NCBI RefSeq assembly: GCF_964204645.1
Contig: NC_134032.1
Span: forward strand, 9,168,275-9,232,274
DNA length: 64,000 bases
Source: Tubulanus polymorphus
Lineage: Eukaryota; Nemertea; Palaeonemertea; Tubulaniformes; Tubulanidae
Reading direction: 5' to 3'
The notes beneath the pieces are model-generated. The model saw only the letters and a program-made list of their open reading frames with translations. It did not search any database and was not told the DNA's origin. Shown piece by piece: positions 18,960-28,910 of the stretch. The position numbers and the translations under genes were made by a program. Every line of letters begins with the position of its first letter. The first letter of the stretch is position 1.

Positions 18960-19515
18960 CCTGTTGATATTTTTCTCAAAAAACCTTTTTCCACCTACGA
19001 ATGAGTACTGATGACACTAATATGGCCGCCAATGATTGATAATTGGCTGATTGAAATAACCTGTCTGATGCATTAAAGACCTCTTTTCATACATGCCCAT
19101 CACTAATTTCAATGAAAAATGACAAACCATTAGGAAGCACCAGCTCTCAGAATCCAGGCTGAAATTGACATTTTTGGACACAAAAAGGTCACACGACCAT
19201 CGTGAGGCCGATCGACCCATTTTTTTATCATGCTAATAGGCCCTTGGGGGAAACAAATATATGTAAATGATCAAGATAATTGATCGAGGAGTCTTCAAAA
19301 TTGCTCTTGAAACATTGGCCGCAGGTCGGCCATTTTGATTCTGATCAGGCCAATTTTTCGGTTGAAGATGTATCTTGGTTAGATTCATGTATAAACCAAA
19401 TATGAAGACAAAGCATAGATGCGTCTTCAAAACTTCCCAAAATAACTGGATTCCGTCTACGGATGGACGAACGGATAACAAGTGAACACAATAGCCCGCT
19501 GTAACTAAAGCCCCA
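18960..19515 (-). repeat. dispersed repeat (family with copies at 23.7, 32.6, 36.4 and 39.2 kb)
   Basis: Reverse-orientation copy of a repeat whose diagnostic words are AGCCCACTTGGGACT..AGTCCCAG, CAGTTATTTTGGGAAGTTTTGAAGAC, TTGATATTTGGTTTATAC and AAGATGGCC. Here the words for the Lys-poor middle are at 19380-19470, and the CTACGAATGAGTACTGATGAC end at about 18997-19020 matches 39440-39475 inverted. No coding capacity; MITE- or SINE-like. Confidence 0.65.
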
Positions 19516-19558
19516 AGTGAACTAAAAACTGTGCCGAATAGGGAGTACGGCATAATTA

Positions 19559-20822
19559 TCACCATAGGGTAATAAAACGCATCACAGCATCAATTGGTGC
19601 AACAAGAAGTGATTCCCTGAATCCAGAGATTAATCTTACATTCATGAAAGATGATTCAATTGGGTATGAATATAAGTCTTGTTCTCCATAACTTTTACTA
19701 TACACAATGAAATACTGGTTATCAATCGCAAGTATGTTCTTCACGACTGCAATTTTTGAATTGACCATCACACAATTATCAGGATGCCTGTTGCGGATAG
19801 TAGTGTTATACCTCTGTTGAATCACTAGTTTTGTAAACTGTTCTGAACGAACTGTGTCAAAATCGGGAGGATGAGGGCCATTTTGATGTGGTTTGGATAC
19901 TAAAATTATTCTTTTTTCATTAAGGTATGAGTCGTGATCACCTATTTCATCATATCTTCTTATCAATTGAGCTAACGGATTCACAGGGCCTCTGATCATA
20001 CGCTTTAATCGACCGAGGAAATTTTCGAAAGGAAAGCCTGAAATCGAATCTAGAGTCCCAAATAATTTTACATCATTCGCTAAGTGAATCATAGAATGAA
20101 TATTATATACAATGGCATTTGGGCCATATAATTCATCGAAATGCTGTACAAAAGCTTTTAAAAGTTGGGCCGTATACTCATTATAACTATTACTCAAATT
20201 TGGGTCTATCAGAATTGATACCCCTACACTAAGCAAAAGGAAATTCTTATAAAAAGCATCTGGTAAAATTCCACTCAAAACAACCGGTCCTGTGTACAAG
20301 AGAAACTGACGTAACTCTGATGCCTTCCAGTTTTTAAAATCTAATAGAACTCTGGGTTTCCTTGCAAACTCAGATGGTATGAAACCTCGAAGAGCTAAAA
20401 GCTTTTCAGAGATCTGTGCAGATTGTAGGCGTGGACCTTTGAGCCATATGAAGATTAACTTCGGCACAACACCAAGGCATACTTGATGCATATAGTCAAG
20501 AGGAAACTGACTAACCATTCCAAGTGACAAACATTTCAATTCACTTTCTTTGATTATATGATCATCATAATTTTCATTGCCATGGAAATCTTCATCAGTT
20601 CTCAATGCAGCATTTAAATCAGGGAATACAACTCTGCCATCTGCATATACACCCTTAGTAGAGCAGCGATCACAGCCATGATAACCTGAATGCGATTTAA
20701 TTCCCTTCACAAATGCTTGAGCAGGTGCATCACAAATGAAGGAATGCAATTGAAGAGAAATCTTAACATTTTGATAAAAGAAATCTTCTTTGAGTTCACC
20801 TATTTCAGATGTAAAGTTTAAA
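19559..20822 (-). CDS. CACTA/EnSpm-like transposase-domain protein, N-terminally truncated
   Basis: The open frame runs from about 20822 (NFTSEIGELKEDFFYQNV) to a stop at 19559. Diagnostic blocks are FICDAPAQAFVKGIK, SHSGYHGCDRCSTKG, RVVFPDLN, RTDEDFH, FPLDYMHQVCLGV and, C-terminally, SGFPFENFLGRLKRMIRGP. These belong to a large class of invertebrate transposase-domain proteins that I associate with CACTA/EnSpm-like elements. The N-terminal THAP-like or unknown part expected upstream is absent; a piggyBac fragment abuts at 20.88 kb. There are no internal stops. It probably formed a two-gene element with the DUF4806 gene downstream (inference). Confidence 0.65.
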
Positions 20823-20879
20823 AATATAAATCAAGCCAAAGTCTTAAATTTGATAAATCATCACTTTATTACAGCTAAC

Positions 20880-21075
20880 TCATATTCAAACTGATTCCTG
20901 GGCATAACATCGGGCACTCGGGGATAACGGATGTAGGTGTCCCAGTACATACGGATACTGTTCATTTGTACTAAGCCCATACGCATATAAATCTCAAAAG
21001 TTCGATTTCCTTCTTATTAGTGTTGATACATCTATCAGCTATCAGCATATAAAGATTATGTGCCCGCTCCTGCTT
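20880..21075 (-). pseudogene. piggyBac transposase fragment
   Basis: On minus, frames containing TNLYMLIADRCINTNKKEI and then MRMGLVQMNSIRMYWDTYI and PRVPDVMPRNQFE align to the N-terminal third of the intact transposase at 33.9 kb (TNLYSAQ, MRMGLIQLRSVRMYWE, DVMPRNRFE). One frameshift separates the two blocks. Fifth piggyBac trace in the window. Confidence 0.8.
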
Positions 21076-21092
21076 ATAAATAGCTTACTCAC

Positions 21093-21206
21093 CTGCAGGA
21101 ATAGAGTTTTTGTTATTGGTTGTGTGCCCGGGTAGACAGCCACCAATGCGGTCTCCATCACTGAAGTGAACGAACCTTTCCGGAGGTAATTTGAATTTCA
21201 ATGTAG
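21093..21206 (-). other. unrecognised coding exon
   Basis: A 114-nt stretch bounded by TTTCAG and GTGAGT, open in one frame (LPPERFVHFSDGDRIGGC). Splice sites and length suggest a real exon, but the flanking exons were not found and no domain is recognised. Confidence 0.35.
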
Positions 21207-21663
21207 CTGAAATTAGTAATGACTAAGTAAAAAAAACCTTTTGATATTCTTTGATATCATTTTGATTTCATCATTGTTATTTTTTTTATCTTAACATAGG
21301 GATTGTCCCTGTTATTTATTTGGTTGGTAATTTCAGTTTGATTTTTTTTGATTGAGTGTATCTTACAGACCCACCACACCTGCCGGGAGCGAAACAGGGC
21401 TTTCAATTGTATGGTCTGTGTTTTAATTAGGAGTAGGCCTAATCTACCGATCGAGTAATCTGAAGACAATATAGGAAACCTTTTGAATTTAGATCCCCCA
21501 TTGTCTCGGCTTTGATTAAGACTCGCTGTTCCGGTTCAGCGCCGTTGATTACAGTTAGTAGAACCATCTCGTTAAATTCGATGAGAAAACTGGCGGGAAA
21601 CGCGTGTTGAGAGCGAATCAACGACCTCGAGATAGGTGGCAGCAGCAGCTGGCTATAAGAAAC

Positions 21664-21803
21664 TAGTAACTCGCAACTCGCAATAGTTAACTGACAACTC
21701 ACAACAGTTAACTGACAACTCGCACCAGTTAACTGACAACTCGCAACAGTTAACTGGCAATCCGCAACTGGCAACTAGCAACTAGCAATTGGCAACTAGC
21801 AAT
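21664..21803. repeat. 20-bp minisatellite
   Basis: About five units of GTTAACTGACAACTCGCAAC, the later ones shortened and degenerate (GGCAACTAGCAACTAGCAAT). Confidence 0.9.
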
Positions 21804-22129
21804 GTCGTCTTAGGGCTTCGATACGTTTGCACGATTGCTCTGTTGAACTGAATCATCATTCATGAACATGTAGACCGGAAATAAATCGGAGTTAGGCAAT
21901 CATGCGTAACAAAGCACCGACCTGGTGTGAAAAAAGAATCGCATCCAATTGGCTAAAACAAAACACAATATAATTAAGAACCGTATAGTGGCCCCACGGG
22001 ATTTTCGATTAAGGCACATGAACTTGAAAAATACAACACGGGAGTGACCCGAGCACATAGGAAAGGTCGCCAAGTACAGTTTTTAGAATTCTACTAAATC
22101 ATACAATTTTACAAACACCCAGTAAACAC

Positions 22130-22345
22130 CTTAATGTTCAAACAATGTTGAAATTGTGTTCCCGCTCGATGTTGCACTTTTTGTTGAATTGAAGTGGCAT
22201 ATGAAAGATGAGACAACCAACATGAATTCGACATTGGTGAATTCATGTTGAATCTATGTAATCTCAATGCCATCGGATATCGAAAATCGACATTTTTTCT
22301 ACATTGCTTTCCGAAAAATGTTGATCCTACATTGAACCGGCTACA
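22130..22345. repeat. degenerate short repeats near a DUF4806 remnant
   Basis: Repeated words such as AACAATGTTGAA, GATGTTGCAC, TTCATGTTGAATC and ACATTGAACC in both orientations. Organised like 15.60-15.81 kb relative to a DUF4806 terminal exon. Confidence 0.5.
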
Positions 22346-23154
22346 TCATTGAAGAACCAGGACATACGTATATACAAATACAAAACCATAGTTTTTATTG
22401 CAAATGTTCATCACAATTTTAACAATCTGCTAAAGATCATAACAAATCTGCTTTAAACATGGTTTTTGGTAATACAAACGCAATGTGAGGCAGTTATTGT
22501 ACAGCAGATTTATAGTCCTAAGCGGAATTGTCATGGCATATTTTCATGCCGACTAGAAACCTAAGTTTCTCATACCAAACACAAAACTAAAACCTTTTCA
22601 CATACATTTCAGTAACAATTTCTAATTATCTCTTTAATTCGAACCGAATTTGATGAGAGTTTTAATTTACAGTAGATTTAAAGCCTCGAACTGGCTTAAG
22701 ATGTCATGGCAAACACAAATTACTTGTAGCCTCCATTAACACAAAACTAAAAACTTTTTTTCATATACATTTCCAATTATCTAGACTTGATAATTGATTT
22801 ATAGTAGAATTAAAGCCTCAAACTGGCTTAAAATGATTGTCATGTCAAATACAAATTACTTGTAGCTTACATAATTCCATTACACCAATGGCAATCAATG
22901 ATCGATTAACAAAGTTTCTCAGCCCATACACAGAACTGTCAATCCTTACATATACACTACATTATCTATTTCAATTTATCTACTTGATTTGAACAGAATT
23001 TAAGACAGTTATATATATCCATCTATACTGTAAGTACACAAGAGATTGGCTCAAATAGGAGCAATTTGCGTAGAAAAAGAAAACGAACACTTATACACAA
23101 ACAAGGAAAAAAAACAAGATGATGGCGCCCGCGAGAAAACATTATTCAGGACGC
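22346..23154. other. AT-rich stretch with internal repeats, no gene
   Basis: Contains repeated phrases (AAGCCTC[GA]AACTGGCTTAA at about 22680 and 22815; CACAAAACTAAAA several times), suggesting small internal duplications. Probably 3' UTR of the decayed DUF4806 copy. Confidence 0.4.
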
Positions 23155-23267
23155 TTAATTGGTTGCACGACCACCACCACCTTTTCTATCAGGAGCGTAG
23201 CGAAGATGGCTGCTGATTATTTCATCGACTTGAAATTTTGTTTCGTTGAACTGCAACTGAGCAGATT
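23155..23267 (-). pseudogene. terminal exon of a second DUF4806-type gene
   Basis: After a TATTTTCAG acceptor the frame reads QLQFNETKFQVDEIISSHLR then APDRKGGGG and TAA. The pattern (I-x2-HLR/WLR-x-[SA]-xDRxGG) equals the last exon at 16.65-16.79 kb. No other exons were recognised upstream, so it is a remnant or a partial copy. Confidence 0.5.
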
Positions 23268-23699
23268 CTGAAAATAGAATTATAAAACGGATTTTATTTT
23301 GATTGAAAATTATATATGTTGCGGTAGTCCGTACATATCATGCTTATTGGGGAGGGTAGGTATCGACGAGCACTGCTTCCGCTGGGAGAGAAATATTCGT
23401 AACAAGGTATTAGGTTAATAACATGCCAATGCTATTGCTTTATATAATAATTAAACGATCAATCTTAATGATGTCAATTTCAGTTGCCATTGCCCAGTAT
23501 GTGATTTGTCAATGCCTCTGGCAGAATAACCTTTGCATGCTGCAAGCTGTGGAGATATCGAGACAGGTGTCAGTACTGAGAAGTATGCTTTGCATTTTAT
23601 CCTGCTTGCATTCACTCTGCGTTCCCCTATCGGTAGAATTAATCTGGGTCTTTTGAAATGTTCTGGAGATCTTTCGATTGATTGTCCTCAGGTTTGGTA

Positions 23700-23990
23700 T
23701 GTTTGATCAATCAGTCACTAGATGGAATCAAGTTATTTTGGGAAGTTTTGAAGATGCTCTATTGGATTGTCTTGATATTTGGTTTATACTTGTAACTACC
23801 CAAGTCAGAGAACTGGGCTCGTCAGAATCAAGATGGCCAACTGGGGCCATTGTTCACTGAAATTGGTACTTTTACACATTTTAAGCCCACTTGGGACTTA
23901 AGTCCCAGCAGGCTTATTGCTTTCAATCTTCGTGTGTCGTCCGTCAACAGGTTTTATGTTTATTTATTTGGGTATTTCGCACTGTATAAG
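23700..23990 (+). repeat. dispersed repeat copy
   Basis: Contains AAGTTATTTTGGGAAGTTTTGAAGA, TTGATATTTGGTTTATACTTG, ATCAAGATGGCCAACTGGGG and AGCCCACTTGGGACTTAAGTCCCAGCAGGC in that order, the same words as the copies at 19.4 (inverted), 32.6, 36.4 and 39.2 kb. AGCCCACTTGGGACT is followed by its own near-complement, giving a short terminal hairpin. Confidence 0.7.
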
Positions 23991-24029
23991 TGGAATATGT
24001 TAATGTCTAAGTAATTCATTATATTTCAG

Positions 24030-24339
24030 AAGTTTCATGGATGCACTCTCAGAGAAATGGAATGCAATTGAAAAACCCTGTTTTTGTGTAAATGTGGTGC
24101 GGAGTGCGTTTATCAAAACTGCTATGGAAGAACTTGCTTTAGCAAGTGAAGATGATTGGAACGGGCGTATCAATGTAATGTTTATGGGTGAAGATGGTGT
24201 TGATAACGGCGGACTCGCTCGTGAATTTTTCTCACTGCTGTTTAGGGAATCTCCATTGATAAACATAGAGCATGGTACTTTCGTACACAACGCGCATTTT
24301 TGCAATCAATGGATTTTAAGGTGCTTGGGAGATATGTAG
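24030..24339 (+). pseudogene. HECT E3 ligase domain fragment (N-lobe start)
   Basis: After a TATTTCAG acceptor the frame reads SFMDALSEKWNAIEKP then INVMFMGEDGVDNGGLAREF and FSLLFRESP. GEDGxDxGGLxREFF is the signature at the start of HECT domains. HECT ligases transfer ubiquitin through a catalytic Cys in the C-lobe. Here only the first ~100 residues exist and no C-lobe follows, so no ligase activity is expected. Similar HECT proteins (G2E3-like) are multi-copy in fish and invertebrates. Its 3' end meets the convergent integrase gene. Confidence 0.7.
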
Positions 24340-24658
24340 CACTTGTGTAGCACTTCAGATGATAAATTTCTTTTTTACTTAATGCCTTTTCAGAAGAAGC
24401 CGTCTCCTTAAGAATTGATATTTCATCATTGTCAACAATCGTCTCAATAGGATGGACTCGTACTTGATTTTCAGTGTCAAAAATCAACATCCAACTGCCC
24501 CAACTGCTCCATAACTTCTCTCTAAAATGGAAAATTTGGAGGCTTGTATACCAATATGACATACATGCATTTTAATGTAACAGATTATTTTTGGTTTTGC
24601 TTTTTACATCAAAAATCCCAGTTAATTTGGACATTTTTGAACACTTGAGTTTAAAATT

Positions 24659-24745
24659 ACAGCCAAACCTCGTTATAACGCCACCATCGGGACATGGCTA
24701 ATTTCGGCGTTATGACGAGAATGGTGGTATAAGGGATCGTTTCTT
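24659..24745 (+). mobile_element. possible Tigger/pogo-type terminus
   Basis: AAACCTCGTTATAACGCCACC followed by an imperfect reverse half (GGCGTTATGACGAGAATGGTGG). Terminal words of this kind (AAACCTCGTTATAACG) are known from Tigger/pogo-like elements. No transposase is seen. Confidence 0.4.
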
Positions 24746-25394
24746 GATTACGTACGCATGAAATTTGACTTTTCACTGTATGCCACCTACCAAATCATCT
24801 TGCAGTGGTGGAGTTCCAAAATGTGTACCTCTGAGCCAGAGTTGTGTGGGAGATTGGTTACCAGCAGTACGAATCATATGATGGACCCACGCTTCTTTGA
24901 ATCTATCCAAGGAATGGTTGATATCATCCTGATATACAATATGTAGCGCCAAAAGATCAAGTTCAGAATCTGGGTCAAGAAGACCGGCCTCTTCCAATTC
25001 GAAAAATTCTTTTTTGTATGTATCTAGAACACTAGTGTATACATCTCTCCATAATCTTTCTATTCGTTGGTTATGGACGCTTCTGCCTGCTATGAAATGT
25101 CCTGGGCCTCTCTCTGAATGAGCAATCATAAGATTTGCAACCAGAACATTTACACCTCCTTTGTCCGTCCTGACAACTCTTGGTTGCCCATATTGATCGA
25201 CAGCTTCAGTGAAACATCGTAAAACTGTTTCGGCAGTATTGTTATCATTGCATTTTAAAAACACTGGTATTCTGCTATAGCCATCGATGGCTCCATGTAT
25301 AACAAAACGCCACCTGCAATAGGCATTGACAAGAACTGTTTAAAATGAGTAAATTCTTTTAAAAAATATCGAATATCAAGTAAATTATACGATA

Positions 25395-27365
25395 CTACTT
25401 ACCGTATCAGTTTGTGGGCAGACTTAACTATGTGGCGTTTAGTGTAATTGCTGGAAGTATAAATAATTTCGGCTTTATCAAAACGGTGACCAGTGTTCCA
25501 AACGTGATTGGCTACACCACTAGCCGGTTTTTTATTTATTATATCCTTTTTGTGTTCCGAAATTTAAAGTTTTTAAATCACGACCAGTTTCTCCAAAGTA
25601 AATTTTATCACAGCCAAAACAAGGAATTTTGTAAACTCCGCAGTCCAAAGGTTTAGATTGATTGTTTTTAACCAAAGTCTTACTAATTTTGTTTTCATAC
25701 GTTAAAATGATTTGTTTATCCAATAAAGGGAGAGAGTGACGAAACTTTTCCAAAACAGGTACATACGGAACTACAATGAACTCTGAAATGTGTTTTTTAT
25801 TTTCTGGAGGTTTAGAATTGAAGAAAGTACGTTTAGCCTTAGAAATAGCGATTTTCAAAATGTGATCAGGGTAAGCCAATTTTCTAAGAGAGTTGGATAT
25901 ATGTTCAAATTCAGCCGAAAGGAAGGTTTCATCGCAGATCCGTAGTGCACGGAGAAAGAGGCCTTGAGCGAGACCAATTTTGATTGATTTAGCAGTAAAC
26001 GAAAAGAAGTGAAGGTATGCCTCGGCGTTGATACCTTTACGGTAGACTGAGAAAATCAAATGAGAAAATTTATTGTGAATTAGAACATCTAAAAACGGAA
26101 TTTGGTCATTTTGTTCCCATTCAAAAGTGAATTTCAAAGATGGATATTGTGAGTTGATGAAGTCGATAAAAGAGGTAAGATCAAAATTATCAGAAACTAA
26201 GCACAGAATGTCATCAACATATCTAATCCAAAAGTTAGGTTTAGAGCCAGCGTACTTAGGGAGAATTTCGGATTCAAAGTGTTCAAGGAAAAGATTAGCC
26301 AAAATGGGGGATAATGGTGTGACAGTGGTATTATTGAGTTTCAACAGCAGACTCAATTCATAGGCAGTGCTGCCATCTTCTAACGATATCATAAACTATT
26401 CCGCATTCATTATCCAACTCATTCAACAGTGCCATCTTTCGTGATAAAACTTTCGAACTTTGTTCCAGCGTCAGCTTTCATATAACTTTTTGTACTGAGA
26501 TTGAACCTTAGGAAAATTACGACTAATGCGCGTCAGTTGCTCGTAAGTATTTGCTTCTGCGAGCAACGACTGCCGCTGAAGAACATAATTCATTCAAAGT
26601 TAATGTTACATTTTTCTGGGAAACTGTCACGTATAATGTCCTTTTGTAATTATTTCGGTTGAATAATGATATTTTTATGGGCAACGCTGTTGCGCTAACG
26701 ACAAATTAACGGGCTTTGGCAATGTCGTTCGCTAATGAGATGGGTTGGAGAATTGACTATATATACTGGGGTTTTTGGACCGTGGGGGAGACCGCTAGAA
26801 ATATTTAGATCGTTGAGATCAGTTCGTGAAATAAAAGTAATTTTGAAGACAGGAACTCTGTGTGTTGCGACTCGTTTATTCTTGGACGTTTGTTAACATT
26901 CTATCACTCAAGTGGAATTCAAAGATCCCGTTAGTGACAATGGGTTACCCAATGCGAAACCGAAAATTTGTTCATAGAATTTGTCTTGGAATTGGAAATA
27001 TAGATTGGTTGTACAGAGTTCCAAAAGTTCAAGTAAAAATTCTACGGGAATTGGGAGATCAAGATTGGAGTCCGGGAGTTTTCTTCTTAAGAAATTGAGA
27101 GTTGGTTCCAATGGTATATTTGTGAACAAGGAAACAGCGTCGAAAGATATAAATTTTTGTCCATTAGGTTTGAGATTTTTGAGTTTGTCTAAAAGATCCA
27201 TATTGTGCCGAATGTGAGAATCAGAAAAAGTACCCAAAGCCGGGGAGAGTACTTTAGCCAGATATTTGGAGAGCCGATATGATGGAGAATTGATATTAGA
27301 AATGATCGGTCTTAAAGGTGAATTGGGTTTATGAATTTTGGGAAGACCATTTACTCAATTAACCT
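25395..27365 (-). mobile_element. Penelope-like retroelement (RT plus GIY-YIG), interrupted
   Basis: The reading order on minus is GLPKIHKPNSPLRPIIS, FISFDAVSLFTNIPLE, FALGNPL, then a break, then SPILANLFLEHFES, YVDDILCLV (RT active site) and finally GVYKIPCFGCDKIYFGETGR, a GIY-YIG endonuclease motif. The last part (VWNTGHRFDKAEIIYT) is in a shifted frame. The N-terminal part before GLPKIHKP is missing (5' truncation). The break between NPL and SPIL is a 622-bp insertion (separate entry). It sits inside the HTH-integrase gene. Dead by truncation, insertion and a frameshift near 25.53 kb. Confidence 0.9.
26318..26939 (+). mobile_element. solo LTR inside the Penelope RT
   Basis: The 622-bp insert begins TGTGACA and ends TAGTGACA (TG...CA), and is flanked by the 4-bp duplication ATGG at 26314-26317 and 26940-26943. 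Removing it and one ATGG restores the RT junction GNPL|SPIL exactly. It contains a TATA-like ATATATACTGGG (about 26757) and AATAAA (about 26829) in the plus orientation. These are the marks of an LTR left after recombination. Its family is unknown. Confidence 0.85.
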
Positions 27366-27692
27366 GTCCTCCTCTGTATATATACCCCTGTTTTTAATCT
27401 ATATCTCATCTCTAGGGTGAGATCGAAACGCCGTGTCTTTTATATATTTTTGATTGAATAAATAAATTCTGGTTTTTAAATTCTTTTAATCTGTAAATAG
27501 TGGGATTTTATCTTATTATCCGTTCACCACGTTTGGGTGTGGTTATCGTTCTATGTGGATGATAAGTTTGAAAATAACTGTAGGAAGTGGATATTTTGCC
27601 AATGCAGCATTATCTTAGTAAACGCTATTTTGTCAGTGGCTATTTATACTAAGATACATTGATAAAATAGAACCATACAATCATTATGTTTG

Positions 27693-27739
27693 GTTTAGGG
27701 TTAGGGTCCAGGGGGTTAGGGTTAGGGTGAGGTTTAGGG
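27693..27739 (+). repeat. interstitial TTAGGG-like repeats
   Basis: Five to six TTAGGG or near-TTAGGG words (GGTTTAGGGTTAGGG, GTTAGGGTTAGGGTGAGG, TTTAGGG), the metazoan telomere motif. It lies directly next to a tRNA-like sequence. Too short to be a telomere. Confidence 0.7.
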
Positions 27740-27813
27740 CCCGGTGATCTTGTGGAAAGATGTTAGACTAGCAATACGCTGGTCCGGGTTCGAATCCGCT
27801 CTATGGTGCTATT
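27737..27813 (+). mobile_element. tRNA-derived (SINE-like) sequence
   Basis: Contains a perfect B box, GGTTCGAATCC (27787-27797), after a degenerate A-box region and a CTAGCAA loop. The anticodon stem does not pair well, so this is a tRNA relic or SINE head, not a tRNA gene. Confidence 0.45.
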
Positions 27814-28498
27814 TTCTCTAAAACTCTGTTCTCCACACTTTCCTCCAATTTTCTTCATTTGCGGCGTAAATTAGCCAATCAGAACGCGTCATTGGCAAAA
27901 TAGCGTTAACAGGAATAATACCACATTGGCAAAATATCACCTGCCATAACCATTATATATATACCAGTGACATGATCAGATATATCTTTAAGCCGCAAGC
28001 CATTTTCACTTAATCTCCGTGCTACAGTACTCTCTGAAATCTGATAAAATCACAACATATACAGAAGATGATCTGTGTCAGAATGCTGGGAAATTGAACA
28101 TTGTTATCCCCAACCAAATTGTGTGGCCTGCTGTAGCAAATAGGCATCGACATAGGTTTTAAAAGAGCCAGCAGTTATTTGGAGGGACTGCACTTCCAGG
28201 CGTCCTTAATAGTTCTTATGTACTTAAACCAATTAATTCCAGTCGTAAAACTACAAGGCCTAAAACTTAACACTAACAACAATGGGCAGTAAGTAAACAA
28301 CATAATAAACAGACTCACATCGAACATTCCTCCGATTTCTTTGTACGAAAAGCCTTGAAGAATCATACTTTCAAGAGTATTTTGCTCAATTTCGACCTTA
28401 CGACGTCTACAGCCATTTTACAAGGGGATAAATCATTACATTACAGCTGTTATAAAACAATTTAGTGAAGTCTAAATATTCATCCAAATACATAGTTT

Positions 28499-28910
28499 GA
28501 TGCGTAATTTGACGGGTAAAATCGACGTGTTTGACGGGTAAAAACAATGATTGTGACGGGTAAAAACGATGATTTTGACGGGTAATTGGTAAAGACGAAG
28601 TTTGAATTTTGACAGTATATCTACGATAGCGATTTTGACGCGTCAAACGAACATCTAATTTTGACGGAATATCTACGATAGCGATTTTGACGCGTCAAAT
28701 GACAGTATATCTACGTAGCAACTATGTAATGCGAGATCATATTTGACGCGTCAAATACGATGTTTTGACGAGCATTTTATGTTGAGTTGACGAGAAAATT
28801 CAATGTTTAGTTTTGACGGGTAAAAAATGAAAGTTTGACGGGTAAAATATGAAAGTTTGACGGGTAAAATTTGAAAGTTTGACGGTTAAATTTGATGTTT
28901 AATTTTGACA
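28499..28910. repeat. TTTGACG iterated-motif array
   Basis: More than a dozen copies of TTTGACGGGTAAA or variants, plus three perfect 14-bp palindromes TTTGACGCGTCAAA at 28634-28647, 28686-28699 and 28742-28755 (spacing 52 and 56 bp). Most outer units are half-sites in direct orientation; the palindromes are central. It lies immediately upstream of the HTH exon of the integrase-type transposase. Such arrays in subterminal DNA usually bind the element's own transposase (inference). Confidence 0.85.

Larger units (their letters stand above)
24773..28420 (-). pseudogene. HTH plus integrase-core transposase, disrupted by nested insertions
   Basis: N-terminal exons: about 28420-28319 (EQNTLESMILQGFSYKEIGG) ending at GTGAGT, then 28040-27965 (ISESTVARRLSENGLRLKD) joined in phase 0; together they form a helix-turn-helix. 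The catalytic exon is 25319-24773: WRFVIHGAIDGYSRIPVF (first Asp), VVRTDKGGVN (second Asp), SVHNQRIERLWRDVY (Glu). The middle of the protein, expected between 27.96 and 25.32 kb, is replaced by a Penelope element and a SINE-like block. The family is widespread in fish and invertebrates; I tentatively assign it to IS3EU-like transposons. An array of TTTGACG repeats sits immediately upstream of the first exon. Confidence 0.7.

Noticed and set aside
24242-24562. 106-codon minus-strand frame as an extra exon of the integrase gene
   Set aside because: It has no domain and partly overlaps the antisense of the HECT exon; no phase support.
27693-27739. Chromosome end
   Set aside because: Only five or six TTAGGG-like words, embedded between other sequences.
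27737-27813. tRNA-Ala(AGC) gene
   Set aside because: The B box is perfect but the anticodon stem does not pair; better seen as SINE-derived.
28499-28910. CRISPR-like array
   Set aside because: Units are short, degenerate and unevenly spaced, in an animal genome; better read as protein-binding repeats.
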